Source: Ascidia mentula (Eukaryota; Chordata; Ascidiacea; Phlebobranchia; Ascidiidae). From it: DNA of 64,000 nt. Below the pieces are notes generated by a model. It was not told the DNA's origin, did no database searches, and saw nothing but the letters and a program-made list of their open reading frames with translations. The stretch spans positions 3,100,001 through 3,164,000 of the forward strand of contig OX387202.1 in assembly GCA_947561715.1 (NCBI GenBank), given 5' to 3'. Positions 53,625-64,000 of this stretch are shown one piece after another. Made by a program: the position numbers and the translations under genes. Every line of letters begins with the position of its first letter. The stretch's first letter is position 1.

Positions 53625-56600
53625 ATGATGTTAAAGTATTATTTGCAAGCTTTCCTGCTTTGTTATCTGCAATGCAAGAATCAATGCAATTCGTTGACAG
53701 GTAAGCTGCGTTTTAAATTTAATCATAAAATTTTTATCTACTGCTTATAAGTCTACTAAATATTTCGTTTCCACAGCAACGTGTGACACAAAGTTATCAG
53801 ATTTAAATCACTCAATTTCAAAAGTAATCTGCCCACCCAACTGCTGGAGACAATATTCGGATTTGTGTGGAAGTGATGATTACGCCTCTGGTCCCCTTTG
53901 TCTGGCTGCAATGCATGCAGGACTGATGGATAGTAAGTTATAGTGACAGTACCCTGGCATGTTTACCGGATTTTCTTTTATATGAACTCAAACCAAATAT
54001 TTTTGTAAAGATGATGGAGGCTACTTTGAAGTATACAAAAGTGATCCAATACATGAATATAAAGGATTGGACAGGAACGGAGTGAAAAGCAAATCTTGTT
54101 CGTTTGCAAGATGGTCGTACACATTTGAAAGTAAGCTATGCTCCGGGTAGCGTTTTGGTTAGAATAAATAATTACTATTTATGTAAATATAGTGAAATGC
54201 AGCACGAGAGGAAACAGTGAGTTTTCTGTAACTGATGTATTTTGTCCACCTGGTTGTTCGTCCAACTACGTCTGTGGAACAAATTCGTACAACAAGAATT
54301 CCTCGGTTTGTGCCTCTGCCATTCACGCTGGTATCTTGTCGCGTAAGTTGGTGTAATTAACACTTTGTGGTTTGTTTGAATCAACCATGAATATTTTCAG
54401 GAAGTGGAGGATACGTGACGTTTTATTTGAGAAACGGAAGACGCTCATTTATTGGTTCGACCAAGGGTGGTGTAACCAGCAAATCGTGTGGTTCATCAAG
54501 TCAATACTTTTCGTTCACTCGTAAGTTAACAAAAAGCCTTCTAACAGATAAACAGGGATTGAAAGTGAAAAGAAGTGATCAATGAAATAACGCTTGTTTT
54601 CCAATCAATATTTCAGATGAAGAATGCCACATGCTGTACATGACAACCAGCTAAACGAAATTGCCTCGCGTGCCTGGCTGTCAATATCATTGAAATACGG
54701 ACTAAATAAAACCCACTTTTAAACATTCTTTCACCTGTGTGTGTGTAGGGCCGTGAAGTCAACTCTTCCCTGGGAGTAAGAATGCAAATTCAGATCATGA
54801 AACTTGATTCCTTTTTAGATCCAGATTTCTGTGCACAAAATCCTGGTATTTGCCAGAACAATGGATCTTGCATGGATACAAAAACCTCCTACAATTGTTC
54901 ATGTGCCCACGGGTACAGTGGATCACATTGCGAAAAAGGTAAGATTTTGTAGTTTTGTGTTTGTTTTCTCTTCTAATGAAAGGAATGCAATTTATTAACA
55001 ATGTTCATGGTGTTCGAAACCTAGGTTCGTTTCCAACCTCCTGCAAGGACGCGTTACAAAACGGCCTTTACGTAAGCGGAGTCTACAATTTAACTTTTCC
55101 TCTGACTTTCCAGGAATATTGCGACATGGATGGTGGTGGAGCTTGGCTGGTGAGTTTGCCTCTCGAGGCTAGAACTGTATCCTATGTTTAATGGTTGGGA
55201 AGCGTTCGGTGATTGTTTACAGAAAAGTTATTGTCTGAACATCTTATCTTGGTTATGATAATTACCAGGTGTTCCAGCGTCGTTATGATGGATCTGTGAG
55301 TTTCGATAGAGATTGGGTGGATTACAAGAACGGGTTTGGGAATCTATCAACAGAATTTTGGATGGGTTTGTATTCCAATAAAGCAATCCTTAACTAAACG
55401 TCTTACAAGTTTAATTAAAAACTTACAACTGATGTTAAATTTTGAATAATAGTTGGTTTTAAATTTTATGCATCTACTGAACATTTACTGAGTGTTACAA
55501 CTTGCGCACACCCAGTTAAATATACAGGCTTACCAAGCAAAGCGTTTCAAGCACGCTTCGCAACAATCCTAGTGTCAATATAACAGTATAAGTTAATCCA
55601 ATTTAAATCCCAGTGTTTTCAGCAATATTATTACAACCAACAAATTTTATCAGGTTTGGAGAAACTGCATCAAATCACCAGTGCGTCCACTAGATGTCGC
55701 CTTCGTGTTGATCTTCAGGATTTTTCCGGAGGTCAAGGATTTGCCGAGTATAGGTATGACTATGACGAATTTAACGTTTTCAATTTAATGCCTTTGTTCC
55801 AACGATAATTTACCCGATGCTGCCAAGTCGTCATAACTAACAAAATCTTAAAAGACATAAGGGAAATACCCCCCTTATTACGTCAGATTCACAAAATTCG
55901 GGATTTAAGTTTAAAGCAACACAGAATATTCTTGCTGTGTTTCAATGCATTTACTCGGTTCGGAATAATTATGAAACAATAAGTTTAGATACCGCACACA
56001 CATAGGGATGGTAATCCTCGTAACGACCCCACACCACCGCTCTTGAGGTTTGCGCGATCGCTTGGTCGCGGATTGCCGGGACCGAACTCAGTGGGGCTCG
56101 GATTGGGTCGAATGTCACCTTTTTGCGCTTAGAGAATGTGGCTGCAGAAAATTTTCTTTCCCTTGATTCCAAATCTTCTGAAGCGTATAGGCATCTGGAA
56201 GTCAGTTCAAGCGAAATTAACCACGGCCAAACCGTTTGACAATTGATGGCAGCAATTCAGTGAATATTAGTGCTGTGTCCCACATCGATATATGGGATCA
56301 AATGGTTATTATATTCTCCATCTAACACCCATGCATAATCCAGTGTTTGAAATTTCGATTTTCTGCCCAACATGCTCGGCTCCCAATGTTTCGAATGAGG
56401 CAAAAAAAATCCCGTAATCGCGACGTGTAAGACGCTGACACAACTTGATTGTCAGTGTATAAGTTGTATAGTGTAAACACTCTGTGTTCTCTTTGCCCAC
56501 CCGTGGGTTAGCTGCTGGTCGTTGCGTGGTTGATTGGATATTGTTGGGTCTCTATGCAGAAAATGGGTGCATTGGCCTGCAGAGTTAATTCCTTAGGCCA

Positions 56601-57931
56601 GTGGTTCTTACCCGTGGGAAATTTTAGGGTTGTAGGTGGATAATCAGTCGGTAACGAAATACACAAAAGTAGTCGGAAAAGAAATATAATGATCTGTATT
56701 CACTGTGTGTTGTACACTTATTGGTAATTGGTAATGCCATGCGGCAGAAAAAGTTAAAAAAGAATAACAGATATAGCGAAAATACAATAATTAAATTCTT
56801 AGTTAAAAATGTAAATACCAGTGGGAAATAAGGATTCCGTTTACACTGGAAGTAGGAAATGAGATAAAAAAGGTTAAGAACCACTTAAAAAAGGTTAAGG
56901 AAAATCTGTTGCCCAGACGAGTTTATGCGGTCCTTGTTGCCCAACTCCGTGTGGTAAAATGTTAAGTCCCAAGTACTGACCTTTGCTAAAACGTTGCATC
57001 TTGACTGGAAAGTTAGATTTATCCGCTTTGTTCTTCAGCTACAATAAAGCCTCCTTGTAATCCTCCAGTCGTTTGTGAACTTAAAGTTGAAAAATATCTG
57101 GGTTTCCTTCTCAAAACTTCTAATCCCACTCTGTGTTTATTGCTTAGTTGACAAATAATTGCCCCACACAACACAACACAATGTATGACACATGTCGTTT
57201 ATTACGTCATAAAGGGTTTTATGTTTAACAATCATTTCCATGAGCAACAAACCAATGTAAGCGGATTGATTTAAAACAACAAATTATCCGTTGTTATTTA
57301 AATTACTTTGCATTAAATTAAACATTATGACATTGTTGTTTTCAGTACTTTCAGCATTGGCGATGAAGGAAGTTCTTACACAATTACTATATCCGGATAT
57401 TCGGGGAACATATCAGATTCCATGGCTGGGTTCCACAGTCTAAACGGGATGAGATTTTCAACACGCAACAGTGACAATGATGCGTGAGCAATAATGATAC
57501 AAGTGTCTGATTATATTTCTGTTTTATTAACGAAGTAAATCGAGTTGAGTCAAAAAACATAAAATGCATTTCCTCAAATTAGTTGATTTTCGTTGACAAA
57601 GTTAATCGTCTGCCCTAAATCAACAATTGTAAAAATCAATTGCTCTGAAACAGGGGGTTGCGTTAAAGTTTTAGCTAAACACAAGTTTTAACTGAGTTTA
57701 AATAAGTTGTAACACAGAGTTGTTGACAACCGACTTAATTATAATTGCAGGCATCCAAGTGTTAATTGTGCTGTGACTCGTGGAGCTTGGTGGCAACGTA
57801 GTTGTTCATATGCCCAACTCAATGGTCCGTGGTCGAGAACTTCTACTAGTGAGAACACTATGAGTTGGTGGAAATGGAAGAATTCATGGAGCGGAATAAT
57901 GAGTTCTAAGATGAAAGTGAAATGCGAGTAA
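53625..57931 (+). CDS. Secreted LCCL-LCCL-EGF-FReD protein
   Basis: Exons: 53625-53700 ([17 protein letters not shown], signal peptide), 53777-53932 and 54011-54130 (LCCL 1: [44 protein letters not shown]), 54193-54342 and 54401-54520 (LCCL 2: [40 protein letters not shown]), 54819-54938 ([33 protein letters not shown]), 55025-55149, 55269-55365, 55654-55753, 57346-57483, 57751-57931 (FReD, TAA at 57929). Every join is in phase. LCCL modules occur in Limulus factor C, cochlin and vitrin; FReDs bind sugars or acetyl groups. A secreted, possibly immune, pattern-recognition role is inferred. An alternative last exon (54617-54654) could end the protein after LCCL 2. An in-frame ATG at 54782 just before the EGF exon might also allow a separate start. 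Confidence 0.85.
54617..54654 (+). CDS. Alternative terminal exon after LCCL 2
   Basis: A TTTCAG acceptor is followed by ATGAAGAATGCC... which, joined in phase 1 to the LCCL 2 exon, reads [12 protein letters not shown] and then TAA. The EGF exon at 54819 begins in the same phase, so either may follow LCCL 2. AATAAA lies 51 bases after the stop. Alternatively the LCCL gene ends here and the EGF-FReD unit is a separate gene. Confidence 0.65.
54705..54710 (+). terminator. Poly(A) signal AATAAA for the short LCCL transcript
   Basis: Canonical AATAAA 51 bases after the TAA of the alternative exon, with a T-rich stretch following. It would end the short form before the EGF exon. Confidence 0.6.
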
Positions 57932-59408
57932 ATGTTGGGAGGTTTAAAGTGACGAAAATTAACATTGCGTCGTTAGTTACCATGGCAACGTTGTGTTGAT
58001 TTACAATTATTGACAGACATTGTAAATACTTTCACACGTTTTGATAAAGGCTTGAAATCGTAAATAACACGAAAGCAATTATACCAAACCGAATTTATTC
58101 CACAAATCCTTAAAATTTTTATGTTAAAAGCGAACTTCACTTTTCTGCATGTTTGTTATTATCATGGTATTTGTAGGGCGTTACTTAAAACGTCTACACA
58201 AATAATAACACTGACGTATATCTGACTCTTGATAAAAAGGCTGCTATCAAACTCAAAGTCAATCGATCAGTTTAATACATAATAAACAAGCGCACGAGGA
58301 TTAACAATAACACGTTACAAACCACGCGTACAAAAAGTCTCTGTCCTATATGTCCTTTGTCCTCTGTCCCTTCGTATCTTTTTTACACAAAAGACATGTG
58401 GCTTATATAGAAAATGCATACCGGGTTATTTGAGTTCAGATTACCACGTGACTCATGTGAAAAGGCGGCTTGTTGCTGGAAGTGTCAACGAACGAATAGC
58501 ACGTTCGCCGTAAATGAGTTAAACTTGGTTTACAGCGTGATTATTATTCGACGTTAATAAAAAAACGGTTGATGCCAGAAAAACACAACATAATAATTGC
58601 AAATATGACTTCGACAATACTTATTATTACATTTTGTGTGTTTTGGATGCCACTTCTTGCAAAGACATTTGTCAACGTGTCAATTAGATATTGACAACAT
58701 ATTCCGTTTTATCATTCCTTGTTTATCATGTCATTGTTGTAATATTGCATGCAACCGTTTCCATGCTTTATGTTGAAAATCCATGTAAATGCAAACATTG
58801 ACCATTCAGATTTGAGAGTTGATGTTTGATTCGAGAATGTCAGTAAATTTGATTCAGTTCAGCTTGGCTTTCTCTGATAAACCATAAATGCAGTCACACC
58901 AATTTACCGCAAATATTTACAGAAATGCGCGGATATCGCGGCGCCATTTCACCGACTTATGGGAAAGGTTTTATGTGAGGTTAATAAATTGTGTAACAAG
59001 GTTTCTTGTCAACACCCAGGTCCTCATTGCAGCCCAAATGATGACGTTACGACCGTGGGCCTTCGAGTAGCGTCTGCCACGTGTTTCATTTGTATTGTTG
59101 TTTTTGTCTGTTCAGTTACCTGCCTACCTATGCGCACACATTGCTGCAACTCATTCTTACTTGACACTGATGATGAACACAGTGGTGTTTGAAACGTTTG
59201 CTTCGGCATGAGTAGCATATTAGTTTTGGCTTTCCTTTACAAATCATTTTCTTGTCACCTCCCAAGGTTGGACCTTATACACACTTGTGTAATAACCAAA
59301 TTTAACACCCCAGTTTATGGAGGACACAGACGCGTCTGATGCGGCTGCTGGTAGCATTCCATGGCAGAATGTAGATGACATAGAGAGAGTGAAATTTTGT
59401 AGAATTTT
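55263..59408 (+). repeat. Segmental duplication, copy 2 (partner 2622-7785)
   Basis: Same orientation as copy 1, covering the last four FReD exons, their introns and about 1.4 kb of 3' flank. It lacks the Penelope-like insertion and has a few extra short segments, for example about 75 bp near 56128-56205 and about 30 bp near 57262. Confidence 0.85.
56599..56886. mobile_element. Possible hAT-type MITE remnant, second copy
   Basis: Counterpart of 5129-5418 carried along in the segmental duplication. Same imperfect end repeats. Confidence 0.4.
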
Positions 59409-60237
59409 GCTAAAACTTCAATAACAGAAGTAGACCTTGATTTGACTTTTCGAGTTGGGATCGCCTCTTGTCTACGCAATCGGGCGAAAATTAGTATTTT
59501 GCCCCCAGGTCGGACATTATTTTAGTTAAAAAGGCTTTCAAAAGTGTCGATTGGTTTTAAAACCTTTTGCAATTTGCGATTCAATGTTCTCCCCAACCCT
59601 TTTCTACGCAATTGCAAAACCACTTTTGCCGGGAAAGTTGCTTTGGTTACCCCCTGGGGACTGTTTCTGCTATCCTATAGGACATAAGATCCTCCTGAAG
59701 GCTCCTTAGATCCTTGATGTGTTTTGTACAATGTAGCTCCAATTATTTCTTTTCCTTTGAATATTTAGTACTAGTGGGCCTTCATAGGTCATAAGCCACA
59801 GGAAATGTTTTTGAAAAGGGTTTCCACCTTCGCGACTCATCTGTAAGTCTGCCAAGAAAGTCTCGGTCTGACACCATGTCGGTTCTATCGTCATCAGTGT
59901 TTAGTTCTTTGATCTAACTATAAGTTCTAAGACCACAGGCATGGACTCTGAGACCAAACTGCGATCTCTGTGATCCATGAGACCACATCTTAGGATCTAG
60001 GACAGTGATTTTCAACCGGTGTTCCGTGAAATATCGCTAGGTGATCCGCGAGAAATTTATTAGTTTCACTGATGTTCCGTGGAACCCGGGTCAGAAATCA
60101 CTTGTTTATCACAAAGGACGTAAATAGCTTTTTGAAAGTAATCATCCACTATGGCCAGTTTGAAACTGTTCTATCGCGAGTTGCTTCAATTAATGTTGCG
60201 TAACAATAAGACTCGTTTTGTAATGATAAGAATGTAA
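57932..60237. other. 3' flank of the LCCL-FReD gene; no gene seen
   Basis: To about 59408 it repeats the flank at 6321-7785. Beyond lies single-copy-looking sequence. Near 60004-60101, CAGTGATTTTCAACCGGTGT and a loosely inverse TCAGAAATCACTTG hint at another small hAT-like remnant, without a clear target duplication. Confidence 0.4.
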
Positions 60238-62590
60238 TTGCGCGAGCCTGTTGCTGGCAAAGTGTCGCAAATATATAGGAAAATATCAAGGATGAGGCAG
60301 AAACAAAGAGATAATTTGCTGCGATTACGCGACAAAGGAGACTTAGAAGAAGTAGCGCAAGTTGAAAGACGTAACGCCAGCGAGATAACTAGCGATGGCG
60401 TCACAAAGACAGGGTGTAAATCTAAGAGTGTAGAAAGCAGTTTCAAAAGACCACGTGTAAACAAAATATTAAAATTTTGCGAAGTATGCGAGCCGAAGTT
60501 ACATTCTTTGGCAAAAACGCAAGTTACTCAGTATGTGTATTAATGCTGAAAAGCCTCAAAACTTTAAACAAGAAAGCCAAAGCTATTACGCTGCTATACA
60601 TTATGTGCAAAGGTTTCGAACTCGACTGCGTCCATCATCGGTGCAATTTGAGAAAGAGTTGCAACCAAGAAAGCGCTAAGGTAGGCAGGCAACTGAACGG
60701 GAGAAACATAACAACACAAGAAAACTTGATTTAGGAGATTTAGAACTGATACGGGTCCTATAGTGTTTAATACAGATGATTGCATATACAACTAACACTA
60801 AAAACAGGGATGGCGCCCTTAAACCATTGGAGCGTGCAATACTATAAATAAACTTTGTGGAATTTCAAATATTTTTGGAATTTCAGATAAAATAAATATA
60901 TAGATAATTCAATTCAATATTTTTACGACTGAATTTTCGCTAAAATAATAATTATTTCCTCTTTCTTAAGCTAAAAATCGTGGTTATTCCCCTGCGGGGA
61001 GTTTTTCAGCGATAAAAGGAGTTGAAGAAAGAAAAGTTTAAAATTTTCTCCGATTCCATGTTCGTATAATGAATAACCTTAAGGGGTTTCTCGAAATTGT
61101 TGATTAATCTCTTGATCTAAGGACAGCTTTGGAAAGATATCGCAAAAATATGGCAAGTGTTTGTCTAGAGCAGGAAACTCTTTGCCGCGGACCTCTGATG
61201 TGAATTTGTGAATATTTTTTTTGTCGGGCATATTTTTAAGTTTTTTGCATATGCAGAACGGCAAATCTTATTAGCAGCAACTCGACAGACTGTAAGTTTA
61301 AAAAACAATAATTGACAAAATTGAGCAACAACTGCAAAGTTCCCAAAGCTCTGCAGCAATTTTACACAAGATAAGTTTGATATCCTGCCATATCTTCACA
61401 GACCTCCTATGCAGACCCCAGTCTGAAACCTTGGTCTAGCACCTTTTTAATAACCTGCTTCATTATTACCTTACAAAAATATTTTTGGTAAAATCTCTGT
61501 GATCTTTGTTATAGCAAAGTTTCAACTGAGTGCGAATTTGAAATGTTTAAATTGTGTTACATAAACATAAAACAATGAATGTGTGTTACGTTTCACAAAG
61601 CTTGCGATAGCCATGGGTAAAAGAAAGTCATAACAGCAAGCAAAGTCAAATAACCACAAAAGAAGAACCAACAGTTGAAAAAAATGTAAAACTCCAAAAA
61701 GAAATTGAAAGTGTCGACAGCATGCTTCAAAAAGCTAAATTAATTCGAGAAACTGGTGAAGAATCATCAAAACGTTCCTCTTCTACCCCAACCCAGTCAA
61801 CAAAGCAAGAATGCAGATTATGCATGAGAGGAAACTGCCCCAAGCATGAGATGTTTATGGTGAAAACAAACAAAATTATTGAAAAGTATTGTAGGACAAA
61901 AATCAGGGTTGGGACGAAATCAAAAACTGGGGTTGTGTCAGAAGGAACAAGAATTTCATCTGCTGGAAAGAATCGACATACCTCAGTCTTAGAACAAAAA
62001 ACAATCCAGGAAAAGAAGAAAGAAATTGTGAATTTAAAAATACATAGAGTGCCCTCTGCAGTTTTAAGTCGTCAAAGTAAGTAACTCCTTTAACAAGTAT
62101 CAAAAGCTGAAATTAATGCAGGCAAAATTAAAAGTTGCCTCAGATTATTTATGTGACCCTATATGCTCTGAGGAAAGCATGTCTATATCAGCTCTGTATA
62201 GCAGGAAGCAAAAGGTGAATCTCATCACGAGCGATGCAGCATTAACTAATATAAACATAATTTCAAAGAAATTGCACAATCTCAGAGCTGTCTTAAATAA
62301 CAAAGAATCGCTGTCCAGATACCAAGACACTGGTGCAAAACTGTAGTTTGAGCACAAGCCGTACAAACAAGTTGCAGACTGCCTTGACAGAATTTTAACA
62401 CAGTTTAATGATGTTAGGAATGCCATAATACTCCGTCAAAAACATCCAACTACTGAAGGGCCTGCAGTTCCTACCGACATTTTTTCGAGTCCTTTTCATC
62501 TTACATTTAAACATAAGAGTGAAGTTGTAACTTTGTATCGAGCTGAAAGTGACTTTAAATTGGAATTTTATACTTTCAACATTTAAAGGA
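60238..62590 (+). other. Degraded coding-like region of unknown family
   Basis: Plus-strand open stretches at 60238-60543 (basic, KVSQIYRKISRMRQKQRDNL), 61722-62084 (coiled-coil and basic, ECRLCMRGNCPKHEMFMVKT, with a CxxC...CxxxH pattern), 62116-62346 and about 62345-62586 look like pieces of one or two old protein genes, probably from a mobile element. I cannot name the family, and no terminal repeats were found. Confidence 0.35.
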
Positions 62591-64000
62591 CAGATTAATG
62601 TGACCTTAATTCCAATGCTTCTCGGTCAACAACCATGAATGTACGGGAACATTCGACATCATGTTTTTATGTTTGGCTTAAGATGTACAGCACTTAAGAC
62701 ACATGTTCAAAATGTCTTTATCAATACTGGGCCAGTGCACCACCGTTCCAGCCAGTTGTTTTATGGGCAGCATGCGAAATGCCCGAGATGCAGAATAACG
62801 TAGTTTAGTTGGAACCACGATGAGACCAAAAACAAAGTTCTTCGTGTTCAATCTTTTAACCGAAAGGTAGCAGCTGGGTCTACAATTATCTTTGTTTAAT
62901 GAATCAACTCAATATCGACTCTGAAGTTGGAAGCTGCCATCAACTGTTAGTACTCCGAGCTGAAGGCAACGGTTGCCAGAGCATGAAGTTAGATTCTTAA
63001 CGTTATACCCCAAGGGAGGGCAAATTCACACAGTAGGGGACAAGTTACATCACATCAAAATCCAAGTAAGTAGTGGTGATGGACTTAACCCTGAATATAT
63101 TAAAATGGAGGCCATTTTATCCCAAAACCTTCAAATGTGGTTGTTAGTCGTAATGTTGTGTTTTTATTATTCTGGACGCAATGTTAAGTGATCATCAATA
63201 CAGGCAAACTACTTCGAACTTTTGGTAATCTGATAACCGTCATACTCTGGAAAAACAAACTATCGGTAAGACGCCTTCCCGTGCTCCAGCCAGCTTTACA
63301 AAACCAGATACAACAACAACAATCCATTAATATACATGTGTGTGTGAGACCAAATCAACCGATGGGAAAGAGTGTTTGGCAACTTGCTACCTCTGTGCAC
63401 ATCTTTTAGTTTGGACGAAAAGTAAAATTTAGATTATGGCTACCACAGTTTTCGCCTGTGCATCGACGCGCACTATTGTCTTTCTCGTGTTGCGGTTGCC
63501 GCCTCATGAACGGGTGTTTTGGTTGATTGGCCGGTGCAAAGAGTGCTGTGTGTATGACCCGTTAGTCTTGAAATGGGCGTCGTGCTGTATGGTTGTTTTT
63601 AGTGTTGCCAAACAAGTAGTTTGTATTGGAGGGTTTATTGGCGTTCACTGGTATTGTATGTACGTTTTATCGTCGTTTTTAGTTCGTTTATTAAAGAGAC
63701 GCCTATTTAGTGAAACCAGTGTGGGGTATTCTGGCTTTAGTTGGAGAGGCAGCGTTGGGTTGCCGAAATAACTCCGTGACACTACAAATGTTTATATTTT
63801 CAACAAAACTTCATCCACATTTGTAAGTTATACCGGACAACCACCAGGACATGGCGAATTGATAGAAAATGTTCGTGAAGTGTTTGTGGATATATTAAAC
63901 GTTGTATCTTTATTTTGTAACAATGAACGAACATAATAAGTTGTGAAAGTTTAAAATAACTATATTCACGAAAAGGTTTTGTTCTCTGGTCTTACTTAAC
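62591..64000. other. Unassigned sequence to window end
   Basis: Several short open frames, the longest at 63436-63771 (111 codons, cysteine/valine-rich, no recognised domain). I see no reliable gene, RNA or repeat. Confidence 0.35.

Noticed and set aside
63436-63771. 111-codon frame near the window end
   Set aside because: No domain, no splice context; composition is biased. Left unassigned.

Overview
The window looks like an animal nuclear genome, most probably an ascidian tunicate of the Ciona kind. This is inferred from AT-rich sequence, short GT-AG introns, small families of fibrinogen-related and LCCL proteins, a myosin-X tail gene and dense DNA transposons. All host genes are split; no prokaryotic gene, rRNA, tRNA or CRISPR array was recognised.

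Layout. 259-6320 (+): 3' part of a secreted fibrinogen-related (FReD) gene whose coiled-coil stalk is built from nine tandem 54-nt exons; a broken Penelope-like retroelement sits in one of its introns. 6321-10164: duplicated flank, a hAT MITE, little coding. 10165-24019 (-): tail of a myosin-X-like gene (coiled coil, PH, MyTH4, FERM), with a CACTA/EnSpm-like transposon (about 15.0-20.1 kb) and a 1-kb 8-bp satellite in its introns. 25724-26654 (-): USB1, the U6 snRNA phosphodiesterase. 26679-36055: a MULE DNA transposon with about 140-bp terminal inverted repeats and a 9-bp target duplication. It carries a MULE transposase with SWIM, Ulp1-protease and PHD parts (-) and, on the other strand, an RG/RS-rich gene with 18 tandem microexons of 18-21 nt. 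36307-37442: an inverted-repeat element. 38049-51282: a second CACTA/EnSpm-like transposon split by a young, whole-looking Ty3/Gypsy LTR element (42070-49355). 52845-53434: Penelope fragment. 53625-57931 (+): an LCCL-LCCL-EGF-FReD gene with a possible alternative short end. 59409-64000: degraded, mostly unassigned sequence.

Themes. The two FReD genes share a segmental duplication (2622-7785 and 55263-59408) in which introns stay nearly identical while the last two exons differ mostly at amino-acid-changing sites. Tandem multiplication of whole exons, or of splice acceptors, occurs independently in three genes (FReD stalk, MULE RS gene, myosin-X PH exon). The most unusual object is the transposon-borne RS gene at 26.8-30.0 kb. 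All exon models are hand-read splice calls without transcripts.
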